A stretch of 64,000 bases of DNA from Paraburkholderia sp. HP33-1 (GTDB lineage: Bacteria > Pseudomonadota > Gammaproteobacteria > Burkholderiales > Burkholderiaceae): contig NZ_JAJEJR010000001.1 in the NCBI RefSeq assembly GCF_021390595.1, positions 2,232,001 to 2,296,000 on the forward strand, written 5' to 3'. Position 1 is the first letter of the stretch, and every line of letters begins with the position of its first letter. The position numbers were made by a program, and so were the translations under genes. The notes under the pieces are model-generated. The model had not been told where the DNA came from. It saw only the letters and a program-made list of their open reading frames with translations, and ran no database searches. Shown here in pieces: positions 11,172 to 21,377 of this stretch.

Positions 11172-11582
11172 GCGTTCAGCCCGCCGTCGCCACTCGACCC
11201 TCGCGACGCGCTCGATGCCCGCGAGGCGCCGCGCCTGCGTCGATGCCTCTCGGGCGGGATGGCGGGCAGCGCATCGGCGATGCGCACTGACGGGCGAGGC
11301 TGGCGGACATGTCGGTGGAACGGTAAGACGATGGGCGGCGCTGGAAGCGCCAAAAGCGGCTGACGCGGCAGCGTCGGTCAAAATGACACGACGCAACCTG
11401 GCCGCAATGCGCGGCGCGCACCGCATTATGCAGTAAGCGCCGGGTGCGTCGCGCGACAGAATCGTAATTTTTTGGTGTTCCTGCAAAAGAAAAGCCGGGG
11501 ACGCGTCCCCGGCTTGCATTCAGTTTGGACTCCCTTCGATGCGCGGCCGCGCATCGGCAGGATCGCTAAACAGGCTCGCGAC
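11172..11582. other. Gene-free stretch between exporter and MxKDx gene
   Basis: This 411-bp stretch holds the upstream region of the EamA gene and one terminator hairpin (11492-11515). Open frames here have no start signals or family resemblance and I call no gene. Confidence 0.6.
11492..11515 (-). terminator. Terminator of the MxKDx-repeat gene
   Basis: A perfect 24-bp palindrome, followed on the minus strand by TTTTCTTTT, lies 67 bp downstream of the 11583-11816 gene. Confidence 0.85.
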
Positions 11583-11816
11583 TCAGTTGCCCATCGTGCC
11601 CGACGCCTCGTGTTTCATGCCCGTCGCGTCGTCGCCCTTTTTCATCTTATCGTGTTTCATCGTGTCCTTTTTCATGCTGTCCTTCGACATGCTGTCTTTG
11701 GACATCGCGTCTTTCGACATCGCATCGTTGGACATCGCGCCGCTCGCCTGCGCGAAGGCCGTGCCGCTGCCTGCCAGCATCAGCAACGCGATCGTGGTGA
11801 TTGCAATTTTCTTCAT
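11583..11816 (-). CDS. Pentapeptide MxKDx repeat protein, secreted
   Basis: 77 residues. A classical signal peptide (KKIAITTIALLMLAGSGTAFA) ends in AFA-QA. The mature part is built from five-residue units of the form M-S/K-K/N-D-x repeated about nine times, ending in GMKHEASGTMGN. This is the penta-MxKDx repeat family found mainly in Burkholderiales. The mature protein is very methionine, lysine and aspartate rich and without cysteine; a role in metal binding or oxidative protection in the periplasm is conceivable but unproven. It is monocistronic with a strong terminator. Confidence 0.88.
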   Translation of the reverse strand: MKKIAITTIALLMLAGSGTAFAQASGAMSNDAMSKDAMSKDSMSKDSMKKDTMKHDKMKKGDDATGMKHEASGTMGN

Positions 11817-11909
11817 GAGATGACTCCGTTAATGGTGAATGAATCAAAACCGGCGTGAGCCGGCGTGCTTCCGAAGCCGCTGCCGTAAGCGAGCGTGCGC
11901 CCGCATGCG

Positions 11910-12713
11910 TCAGGAGCCTCCGAACCAGTTGTAGCCCTGGTCGACCCAATAGCCGCCGGGAAACGTGTTGGTGACAAATATTTCAACGATGTGCTTCGGA
12001 TTCTTGTAGCCGAGCTTGGTCGGCATCCGCAGCTTCATCGGATAGCCGTATTTCTCGGGCAGCCGCTCGCCGTCGTAGGAAAACGTCAGCAGCGTCTGGG
12101 GATGCAAAGCGGTCGGCATGTCGATGCTTTCGTAGTAGTCGTCCGCGCATTTGAAGCCGACGTACTTCGCCGTCGTATCCGCGCCGACACGCCGCAAAAA
12201 CTCGGCGAACGGCGTGCCGCCCCAGCGGCCGATCGCGCTCCAGCCTTCGACGCAGATATGCCTCGTGATCTGCTCGGCGTGCGGCAGCGCGTACAGCTCG
12301 GGCAGCGTCCACACGCGCTGGCCGGTCACGAGGCCGCTCAGCTTCAGCCGGTAGTCGGAGCCGTCGACGTGCGGCACCTCATCGACGCTGTAGTACGCGT
12401 TGAACGGAAACGGCCGCGTGATCTGCGCTTCGGTGTAGGTCGGTGCGAGCAGCTTCGGATCGAACAGCGCGGCCTGCGCGAGATCGTTCAGCCGCGACAC
12501 CGCGGTGAGGAAGTGGTTGACGGAGGCGTCGTCGGTCAGCGAGCAACCGGTCAGCATCGACAGGCCACCGAGCGTCAATAGCTGCTTGCCGAACAGGCGC
12601 CGCGACGGCATCGTGAGTTCGCGCTTCGCATCGATCAGGATCGACGCGCGGTCCAGCGTTTGGCTGCCCCGCCGCGTGGAATCGTCCGCTGCTTTTTCAA
12701 TGGGCTTGTTCAT
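11910..12713 (-). CDS. Molybdopterin-dependent oxidoreductase, sulfite-oxidase-like
   Basis: 267 residues. After about 45 residues comes SRRLFGKQLLTLGGLSMLTGC, which resembles a Tat or lipoprotein export signal with a weak lipobox. The catalytic core is of the sulfite oxidase / MsrP type: the segment HICVEGWSAIGRWGG carries the cysteine expected to ligate molybdenum, followed by DDYYESIDMPTALHPQTLL and the GYPMKLRMPTKLGYKNPKHI segment. It probably works in the periplasm, receiving or giving electrons through the cytochrome b encoded 57 bp upstream. Whether its substrate is a sulfoxide, sulfite or another compound cannot be told. Confidence 0.85.
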   Translation of the reverse strand: MNKPIEKAADDSTRRGSQTLDRASILIDAKRELTMPSRRLFGKQLLTLGGLSMLTGCSLTDDASVNHFLTAVSRLNDLAQAALFDPKLLAPTYTEAQITRPFPFNAYYSVDEVPHVDGSDYRLKLSGLVTGQRVWTLPELYALPHAEQITRHICVEGWSAIGRWGGTPFAEFLRRVGADTTAKYVGFKCADDYYESIDMPTALHPQTLLTFSYDGERLPEKYGYPMKLRMPTKLGYKNPKHIVEIFVTNTFPGGYWVDQGYNWFGGS

Positions 12714-12770
12714 GATTCGTCATCCATAATAAATTCGCGCTTCACTTTCATCAGCATCGTCGCAAGCGCC

Positions 12771-13415
12771 TCAGCGTCCACGCAGCATCGCCAGCAGCGA
12801 GCGCGGCACGAGCGCGACCATCGCCAGATGCACGGCAAGAAACGCAGCCAGTAGCGACATCGCGCTGAAGTGCACGACGCGCGCGTTGTCGTAGCCGCCC
12901 ATCAGTTCGCGCAGCAGCGGAAACTGCACCGACTTCCAGATCGCGAGCCCCGACAGCACGAGCACGATCAGATCGACGATCACGAACAGATAGGCAAACT
13001 TCTGCACCGCGTTGTAGACGCGCAGATCGTCGTGAGCCAGCTTGCCGCGCAAGGCGGCGACGAAATCGCGCAGCACCGCGCGCGGTGTCAGCGGCAGGAA
13101 CTTGCGCACGAAGCGTCCGCTCGCGAAATTCAGCGAGAGATACACGAGGCCGTTGAACACCAGCAGCCACATCGCCGCGAAGTGCCATTGCAGCGCGCCG
13201 CCGAGCCAGCCGCCGAGCGTGATCGCGGTCGGAAAACTGAACGCCGGGAAAATCGGCGAGGCGTCGTAGATGCGCCAGCCCGACAGCATCATCACGATCG
13301 CCGCGAGCGCATTGAGCCAATGCGTGATGCGCAGCCACAGCGGGTGAATGACGCCGCGCTTCGGTACGGCGGGCGCGGCGGGTGCACCGGGGCGCAAGGT
13401 GTGGGACGTGGCCAT
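12771..13415 (-). CDS. Cytochrome b/b6-type membrane subunit
   Basis: 214 residues from an ATG preceded by GAGGAGA. Four to five hydrophobic helices with membrane histidines are seen, including PLWLRITHWLNALAAIVMMLSGW near the N terminus and SAMSLLAAFLAVHLAMVALVP near the C terminus. This is the di-haem cytochrome b domain of formate dehydrogenase gamma and thiosulfate reductase type. It should anchor or electronically connect the adjacent molybdoprotein to the quinone pool in the inner membrane. The gene begins 20 bp after the DUF1223 gene and ends 57 bp before the molybdoprotein gene, so the three are probably one operon. Confidence 0.85.
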   Translation of the reverse strand: MATSHTLRPGAPAAPAVPKRGVIHPLWLRITHWLNALAAIVMMLSGWRIYDASPIFPAFSFPTAITLGGWLGGALQWHFAAMWLLVFNGLVYLSLNFASGRFVRKFLPLTPRAVLRDFVAALRGKLAHDDLRVYNAVQKFAYLFVIVDLIVLVLSGLAIWKSVQFPLLRELMGGYDNARVVHFSAMSLLAAFLAVHLAMVALVPRSLLAMLRGR

Positions 13416-13435
13416 GGGGTTCTCCTCGATCTCGA

Positions 13436-14302
13436 TCAACGGCACGCGGGAAGGTCGGCCGCTTGCAGCACTTCGCCGCTCGCGTCGCTTTCGACGAACG
13501 CGACCACGCCAAAGCGGTCGGCGGCGGCGTTGGCAAGCGCGGCGGGCTTCGCGTCGCCGGTCGCATCGTGTACGTCGAGGTCCTGATGAATCCGCGCATG
13601 CCCCTCGACGAGAGGCACCGGACCGAACCATGCGCGTACGACGCGTTCGTGATGCAACGTCGCACCGCGGTTTTCTCCCGCGCCGACCTGCGAGGTCAGC
13701 GCGTTCTCATAGACGGCGAGATAGGCGCTCAGCGAGCCCGCGGTGGAGGCGGCCGTACTCGTGAACTGCGCGTCGACATCGAACGCGCCGGGCGCATGCG
13801 GGCTCAACGCGAGCGCGACGCTCGCCTGCGCGGGTTCGGCGACGACTTCGTCGATGCGGCGCTCGAAGCTGTCGCGTTGCGACCAGTCGCGCAGCTCGCG
13901 GCCCGCGACGAACACTTCCGGCGTGTAGATCGTATTCGCGCCCGCGAGCCGGGTCAGCGTCTGCTGACGTTCGGTGAAGCGATGCTGTGAAAAGCGGTCG
14001 GTCCAGCCCAGGCTGTTCCAGTAGTCGACGTGCAGTGCGAGCGGCACGATGCCGTGCGCGGCGCCATCGGTTTTCAATTGACCGAGCCAGCGGTCGGCGG
14101 GCGGGCAGCTATCACAACCCTCGCTGCTGTACAGCTCGACGAGCGCCACCCGATGCGCGGGACTGCGCGCGGCGCAGACGGGATCGGCCGCCGAGGCCGC
14201 ACTGATGCCAAAACCGTTCAGCAGAAGAAGCGCCAGCGCGACAGCGGGGGCAAAAAAAGTCCTGAAGCGTTGATGGTTCGAGCGATTGTGCGCGGCCGAC
14301 AT
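13436..14302 (-). CDS. DUF1223 thioredoxin-like exported protein
   Basis: 288 residues. An N-terminal hydrophobic segment (TFFAPAVALALLLLNGF) and an ASA-AD cleavage site indicate export. The DUF1223 hallmark VELYSSEGCDSCPPADRWL provides a thioredoxin-like CDSC active site, followed by VALHVDYWNSLGWTDRF and TPEVFVAGRELRDW, all typical of this family. The protein is likely a periplasmic disulfide or redox factor. It opens the operon with a cytochrome b and a molybdoprotein, so a role in maturing or feeding electrons to that enzyme is plausible. The function of DUF1223 is not established. Confidence 0.87.
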   Translation of the reverse strand: MSAAHNRSNHQRFRTFFAPAVALALLLLNGFGISAASAADPVCAARSPAHRVALVELYSSEGCDSCPPADRWLGQLKTDGAAHGIVPLALHVDYWNSLGWTDRFSQHRFTERQQTLTRLAGANTIYTPEVFVAGRELRDWSQRDSFERRIDEVVAEPAQASVALALSPHAPGAFDVDAQFTSTAASTAGSLSAYLAVYENALTSQVGAGENRGATLHHERVVRAWFGPVPLVEGHARIHQDLDVHDATGDAKPAALANAAADRFGVVAFVESDASGEVLQAADLPACR

Positions 14303-14413
14303 AACGTGCTCCGATCGTGATCTGCACGTTTGTCGAACCGCGCGGCTGGTTATGACAAGCTTTTTTAATTTTTTTCCGGCGTAGGGTGAGCCTGCAAAAA
14401 GCTCGCCCTCGAC

Positions 14414-14872
14414 TCAGTTGTAACTGACCACCACCGTCACGCGCGTGTCGATATCGGTGCGTTTCGCGTTCAGCGACAGCATACCGCCGGCGCGATCGAC
14501 CGCATAGTGGCCGTCGCGGGCCGACTGGACGCGCCCGGCGCCGTCGACGAAACGCGCCGCCACCAGATCGCGCGACGGCGTGTTGCCGTTCACTTCCAGC
14601 GCGACATCCGCCCCGCCGACGACGCCCGGCGACGCGCTGAACGTCACCGTGCGCGAGAAGCGCTGACCCGCCACGCTCGCGCTATCGACAGCGACGCCAG
14701 CGGGCGCCGTTTCCACGTTGATCTGCATCGGCGGTGCGACGACCATCCCCACGAACCGGATCACCCCACCCGTCGCCGTCGACGCCGCCGACACCGCCAG
14801 CGGTGTGGCGAGCCATGCCGCCACCGCAACTGTGCGACCGAACGTTTGCCACCGTCTTCTTTCCGCTCTCAT
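14414..14872 (-). CDS. Exported protein of unknown function, fimbrial-like C terminus
   Basis: 152 residues from the ATG at 14872, which has AGGAGGGG five bases upstream; an in-frame start 42 bases earlier lacks such a site. A signal peptide (VAVAAWLATPLAVSA) is followed by a compact beta-rich sequence, GGVIRFVGMVVAPPMQINVET, and the last residues RVTVVVSYN. This ending and the early GxIxFxGxI-like motif resemble chaperone-usher pilin subunits, but I see no conserved disulfide cysteines. It may be a periplasmic or surface beta-sandwich protein. There is no chaperone or usher gene nearby. Confidence 0.6.
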   Translation of the reverse strand: MRAERRRWQTFGRTVAVAAWLATPLAVSAASTATGGVIRFVGMVVAPPMQINVETAPAGVAVDSASVAGQRFSRTVTFSASPGVVGGADVALEVNGNTPSRDLVAARFVDGAGRVQSARDGHYAVDRAGGMLSLNAKRTDIDTRVTVVVSYN

Positions 14873-15352
14873 GCGCCCCCCTCCTGTCGATCGGCTCGAG
14901 TCGCCTCGCGCCATTCACGCACCCTCCAGCGAATCGCTTCGCTGGAGGGCGGCCTTCACTGCACATGCTGTAACGGCAATCTTCTGACTGGCTTGAACGC
15001 TTCGACCCCGCATAGGTCGTTGCACGCGGATTTGCTTTATCGATCGATCCGGAGTGCTGATCATGAAGAAGTCTCGCGGGCCGGCCTTGCTGCCCCGCGC
15101 GCGCCGCGGCGAGGCCATCCGGTTTCCTGCCGACCAGCGGCGACCAGAATGTGCCCAAGCGCGACAAAATCCTGTCTCAGTCCGAAGCCGCCGACAATTT
15201 TTCCCTGTAAGCCGCTTGTTCCTTCGCTGTAAGTTGTTCTGCTCGACGCAATCTCAAAATAAGAATAGGACGTATCTGATTGCAACCGAATGATCTTTTG
15301 AACCCTGTAGACAGGTTGCCAAACAGCGGGCCGGCAGTGTATCGTGTGCGCT
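14873..15352. other. Gene-free stretch upstream of the thiC riboswitch
   Basis: About 480 bp without a convincing gene. Short open frames on both strands lack ribosome binding sites and resemble nothing known. The last part must contain the thiC promoter; I do not see an unambiguous -35/-10 pair. Confidence 0.55.
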
Positions 15353-15354
15353 GC

Positions 15355-17489
<2,135 letters not shown>

Positions 17490-17539
17490 GCGGCAATAGG
17501 CGGCTTGCGTGATTCGCGCGAGCCAGCACAGCCGTATCG

Positions 17540-17566
17540 AGCCCGCCGGCATGGCGGGCTTTTTTA
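17540..17566 (+). terminator. thiC terminator
   Basis: Inverted repeat AGCCCGCC / GGCGGGCT followed by TTTTT, 50 bp after the thiC stop. Confidence 0.88.
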
Positions 17567-17691
17567 TTCCGCCGCGTTGAAACGGACTGAAATGCGCGGT
17601 TGCGGTGTTGCCACAGCGTCGCCGCGGCAAGAGCGTAAGCTCCTGATAACGATGTCGTGCGAAGCGGCATCGGTTCATCGAGGAGCGCGTC

Positions 17692-18183
17692 ATGAAGTCC
17701 CGCGTCGTCACCCATCTTTGCGCGGTGCGCCTCTCGACGCCACGCGATTCGTCCCGGTTTTCCGCGAGGTTCGCACGACCCGCCGCCGAGATTTCCACAC
17801 TCGCCTCGAGCCTCTTGCTGGCAGGCTGTTATTACCCCGCCGGCTACTATCCCGCCGGCTATTACACGCCGTACTATTCGACCGCGCCCGCGACTACAGC
17901 CGACCCGAACGCACCCGTGGCCAATGCGCAGCAGCCGCCTCAAGCACAGGCGCAAATGCAGGTGGCGCCGCAGGATCTGCCGCCCGGTTATGCAGCCCCC
18001 GCGCCCGTGTATGCGGCGCCGCCGGTCTATCCCGCCTACTATCCGCCGCCTGTTTATCCTTATCCTGCCTATTACGGCTATCCCGCCTATTACGGACCGT
18101 CGATCGCGATCGGCATCGGCGGATATTGGGGTGGCCATTGGGGTGGCCATTGGGGTGGCCACTGGGGTGGCCACTGGCATTGA
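17692..18183 (+). CDS. Tyr/Pro-rich putative lipoprotein with WGGH repeats
   Basis: 163 residues. A lipobox-like SLLLAGC occurs at about residue 46; the start chosen gives a long N region, so the true start may lie further downstream. After the cysteine come repeats of YYPAG, then a Gln/Ala linker and a Tyr/Pro-rich stretch with many VYPAYY and YYGYP units. The C terminus is glycine rich and ends with four copies of WGGH followed by WH. It is probably an outer membrane or surface lipoprotein. The histidine/tryptophan tail could bind metal or haem, but this is speculation. Confidence 0.65.
   Translation: MKSRVVTHLCAVRLSTPRDSSRFSARFARPAAEISTLASSLLLAGCYYPAGYYPAGYYTPYYSTAPATTADPNAPVANAQQPPQAQAQMQVAPQDLPPGYAAPAPVYAAPPVYPAYYPPPVYPYPAYYGYPAYYGPSIAIGIGGYWGGHWGGHWGGHWGGHWH
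18126..18173 (+). repeat. Four tandem 12-bp repeats encoding WGGH
   Basis: Four head-to-tail copies of TTGGGGTGGCCA, the last beginning CT, lie inside the 3' end of the lipoprotein gene. The unit length is a multiple of three, so copy number can change without breaking the frame. Confidence 0.9.
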
Positions 18184-18430
18184 CGCGGCCTCTCCCGTCA
18201 TGAAGCATGCGCCCGCCGGCACCTAAGCTGCCGGCGCGCCTACCCCGCCCGTACTTTCCCGGCTTGACGCGTCAATATGGCGCTCTATCCTTGGAAAGCT
18301 TCATGCAGCACCCGCTTAACTCAGGCGACGCCGCTTTGTCGAGACCACTCGCGCGCGTCCGCCGTGCTACAGCGACGCGCCGTCATGCGCAGTCCCCCGC
18401 GTCGAATAACACAACAACGAAGGAGACGTG

Positions 18431-20029
18431 ATGTTCCATCAACTACTCACTCCGGTCGGTAATTCCCTTTTGCCGTCGTTTATCGTAGCCGCGCTGCCGA
18501 TCATCGCCGTGCTTGCGCTGCTCGGCTGGGCGCGCAGGCCTGCGTGGCAGGCGTCGCTTGCGGGACTGATCATCGGTCTGATCGTGGCAATCTTCGTCTG
18601 GCAGTTTCCGGTCGGGCTCGCGTTCAACTCGGTCGCGGCTGGCGTGGTGTTCGCGTGCTGGCCGGTGATGTGGATCGTCTTCACCGCGATCCTGCTGTAC
18701 AACATCGCGCAACGCTCAGGCCGCTTCGCGGCCTTTCGCCTGTGGATGATCGACAACCTGCCGAACGACCGGCGCATCGTGCTCGTCGTGGTCGGCTTTT
18801 CGTTCGGCGCGCTGCTCGAGGGCATTTCGGGCTTCGGCACGCCAGTCGCGATCACGAGTTCGCTGCTGATCATGCTCGGCTTTCCGGCGCTCGAAGCGCT
18901 GACCTTCACGCTGATCTTCAACACCGCGCCGGTCGCGTTCGGCGCGCTCGGCGTGCCGATCACAGTGCTCGGCGCGGTCACGCATCTGCCGTCCGACCTG
19001 CTCGCGAAAATGGTCGGGCGGCAATTGCCTTTCTTTGCGGTTCTGCTGCCCTTTTATGTGATCGGCGTGTACGCAGGCTTTCGCAATATGCTGCGGATCT
19101 GGCCGGTGCTGGTGGTGTCGGGCCTGAGCTTCGCGCTGACGCAGTTCGTCGTCTCGAACTTCGTCAACTACAGCCTGACCGACGTGTTGTCTTCGCTCGT
19201 TTCGCTGATTCTTACCGTCGCCTTCCTGCGCGTCTGGAAGCCCGCCGTCGATCCGAAATTCGCGATCAACGTCGACCGCATCAACGAGGTGCGCGGCACG
19301 ATCGGGGGCGCGCAAGGCTGGTATCCGTGGATCATCGTGTCGGTCGTCGTGATCGTCTGGACGATCGCAAGGATCTTCACGATCGGCGACATCAAGGTGC
19401 CGTGGCCGGGTCTCGACAAGGCCGTGTTCATCACGCTGTACAACACGCCGTACAGCGCGATCTGGGACTTCCAGCCGCTCGCGACTGGCACCGCGATCCT
19501 CGTCGCGTCACTCATCACCGCATTCGTCGTGCGGCTCTCCCCGGGTGAGTTCGGCAAGGCGATCTCCGATACGTGGGTGCAGACACGCATCGCGATCCTG
19601 ACCGTGGCGACGATCGTGGGCCTCGCGTATCTGATGAACTACTCGGGACTCAACTACACGCTCGGTCTCGGCGTCGCGTCGGTCGGGCCGTTTTTTCCAC
19701 TCGTGTCGGCGTTCCTCGGCTGGGTCGCGGTGTTCCTGTCGGGAAGCGATACGTCGGGCAATGCGCTGTTCGGCAATCTGCAGGTGGTCGCAGCCAAACA
19801 GCTCAATCTGAGTCCGGTGCTGATGGCGGCGACCAACTCGTCGGGCGGGGTGATGGGCAAGATGATCTCGCCGCAGAACATTTCGACCGGCGTCGCGACC
19901 ACCGAACTGAAGGGCAAGGAAGGCGTCGTGTTCGCGAGGACCTTCAAGCACTCGATTCTGCTGACGGTGTTGCTCGGCGTGCTCGTCTGGGCGCAGCAGA
20001 ACTTCCTGCAGTGGATGATTCCGCATTGA
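18431..20029 (+). CDS. lldP: L-lactate permease
   Basis: 532 residues from the ATG at 18431, five bases after AGGAG; a GTG three bases earlier is too close to that site. At least twelve membrane helices are visible. Conserved LctP-family segments include FGALLEGISGFGTPVAITSS and SGSDTSGNALFGNLQVVAAK, and NSSGGVMGKMISPQNISTG near the C terminus. It imports lactate, and possibly glycolate, with protons across the inner membrane. No lactate dehydrogenase or lldR-type regulator is encoded beside it. A strong terminator follows. Confidence 0.93.
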   Translation: MFHQLLTPVGNSLLPSFIVAALPIIAVLALLGWARRPAWQASLAGLIIGLIVAIFVWQFPVGLAFNSVAAGVVFACWPVMWIVFTAILLYNIAQRSGRFAAFRLWMIDNLPNDRRIVLVVVGFSFGALLEGISGFGTPVAITSSLLIMLGFPALEALTFTLIFNTAPVAFGALGVPITVLGAVTHLPSDLLAKMVGRQLPFFAVLLPFYVIGVYAGFRNMLRIWPVLVVSGLSFALTQFVVSNFVNYSLTDVLSSLVSLILTVAFLRVWKPAVDPKFAINVDRINEVRGTIGGAQGWYPWIIVSVVVIVWTIARIFTIGDIKVPWPGLDKAVFITLYNTPYSAIWDFQPLATGTAILVASLITAFVVRLSPGEFGKAISDTWVQTRIAILTVATIVGLAYLMNYSGLNYTLGLGVASVGPFFPLVSAFLGWVAVFLSGSDTSGNALFGNLQVVAAKQLNLSPVLMAATNSSGGVMGKMISPQNISTGVATTELKGKEGVVFARTFKHSILLTVLLGVLVWAQQNFLQWMIPH

Positions 20030-20071
20030 GGTTGCGCCACTCACGGCGCAATGCAATTCACATTGTTTGGC

Positions 20072-20101
20072 ACGGCGCCCGCGCCTCGCGGGCGCCGTTT
20101 G
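20072..20101 (+). terminator. Terminator after lldP
   Basis: A perfect 12-bp GC-rich stem with a CCT loop, followed by a short TTT, 42 bp after the lldP stop. The T-run is short, so termination efficiency is uncertain. Confidence 0.7.
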
Positions 20102-20320
20102 AAATCCCGTCCCCACCGCCGTTTCGCCGGATCGCAATTTTTCTCACATATCGGTGAGAATTGCTCGCTTGGCGCATCCCCTCTCAGCGCTTACGATCGG
20201 GATCAGCGGACGCGGCCGTCTCCCGGATCTTGCTGTTTCATCCCACACTGAAACGTTTCGCGCGATCGCGCTGTTACGATGAGCTGTCGTCCCGACTCAA
20301 CTGCGCGCGGCGCCATTCCA

Positions 20321-21247
20321 ATGAAAACCAGAAACCTCCTGCAACTGCTGATTCTTGCCGCCCTGTGGGGCGCGTCATTCCTGTTCATCCGCGTCGGTGT
20401 GACCGACTTCGGCGTCGCACCGCTGATGGCGGTGCGCGTCGGCATCGGCGCGCTCTTTCTCGCGATCGTGCTGATCGCGCGACGGCCGCTACAACAGTCC
20501 GCCACGGTATTGCGCACGCGCGCGCTACCGCTCTTCGTGGTCGGGATCCTCAATTCGGCGGCGCCGTTCTGCCTGTTCGCGTATGCCGAGTTGACGCTGT
20601 CGGCGGGCGTCACGTCGGTGATCAATGCATGCGCGCCGCTGTGGGGTGCGCTGGTCGGCTTCCTGTGGCTGCGCGACCGGCTGAGCGCGCTGCGCACGCT
20701 CGGTCTGCTGATTGGCTTTCTCGGTGTGCTGATGCTCGTATGGGATCAGATTGCGGCGCCGGCTGGCTCGTCCGCCTCGCCGCTGAGCGTCGCGCTCGCG
20801 GCGGGCGCCGCGCTCGGCGCGACGCTGCTCTACGGCATCGCCGCCAACTACACGAAGCGCCACCTGACCGGCCTCGACGCACTGACCGTCGCCACCGGCA
20901 CGATGATCGGCGCGACGATCGTGCTGCTGCCGCTCGCGGTCATTTACTGGCCCGCCGCGCCGATCTCGCTGCGCGCCTGGGGTGCGGTGATCGCGCTAGG
21001 CGTTGCCTGTACCGGCGTCGCCTACATGCTGTTCTTCCACCTGATTGCGGTCGCCGGGCCGACGCGCGCGATCACCGTGACCTTCGTGATTCCGATCTTC
21101 GGCATTCTGTGGGGCGCGCTCTTTCTCGGCGAGACGGTGTCGCCCGGCATGCTTGAAGGGTGCGCGGTGATTCTGGTCGGCACCGCGTTGGCGACCGGCG
21201 TGATCAAGCGCTTGCCGTGGGTGGGCACGCGGCGCGCGGACACCTGA
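20321..21247 (+). CDS. EamA/DMT-family transporter
   Basis: 308 residues from the ATG at 20321 (MKTRNLLQLL); the open frame extends upstream without hydrophobic character. Ten helices form two EamA domains, with LAALWGASFLFIRVGV as first helix and VTFVIPIFGILWGALFLGE in the second domain. It is an inner membrane exporter of metabolites or drugs with unknown substrate. It belongs to a different branch from the exporter at 10242-11171. It is followed by a bidirectional terminator shared with bamC. Confidence 0.85.
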   Translation: MKTRNLLQLLILAALWGASFLFIRVGVTDFGVAPLMAVRVGIGALFLAIVLIARRPLQQSATVLRTRALPLFVVGILNSAAPFCLFAYAELTLSAGVTSVINACAPLWGALVGFLWLRDRLSALRTLGLLIGFLGVLMLVWDQIAAPAGSSASPLSVALAAGAALGATLLYGIAANYTKRHLTGLDALTVATGTMIGATIVLLPLAVIYWPAAPISLRAWGAVIALGVACTGVAYMLFFHLIAVAGPTRAITVTFVIPIFGILWGALFLGETVSPGMLEGCAVILVGTALATGVIKRLPWVGTRRADT

Positions 21248-21310
21248 GCGCACGGGGACGGTTCGCGGCCGCGCCGATTGGTAGCGTCCAAGGCAAACCG
21301 CAGGCATGAA

Positions 21311-21342
21311 AAAAAACCGCCCGGATTTCTCCGGGCGGTTTT
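21311..21342. terminator. Bidirectional terminator between EamA gene and bamC
   Basis: Stem AACCGCCCGG / CCGGGCGGTT with A-run on the left and T-run on the right, placed between two convergent genes, so it can serve both. Confidence 0.88.
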
Positions 21343-21377
21343 GTCGAACCAGCGGCGTAGGCCGCGAGGCTCTCGTG

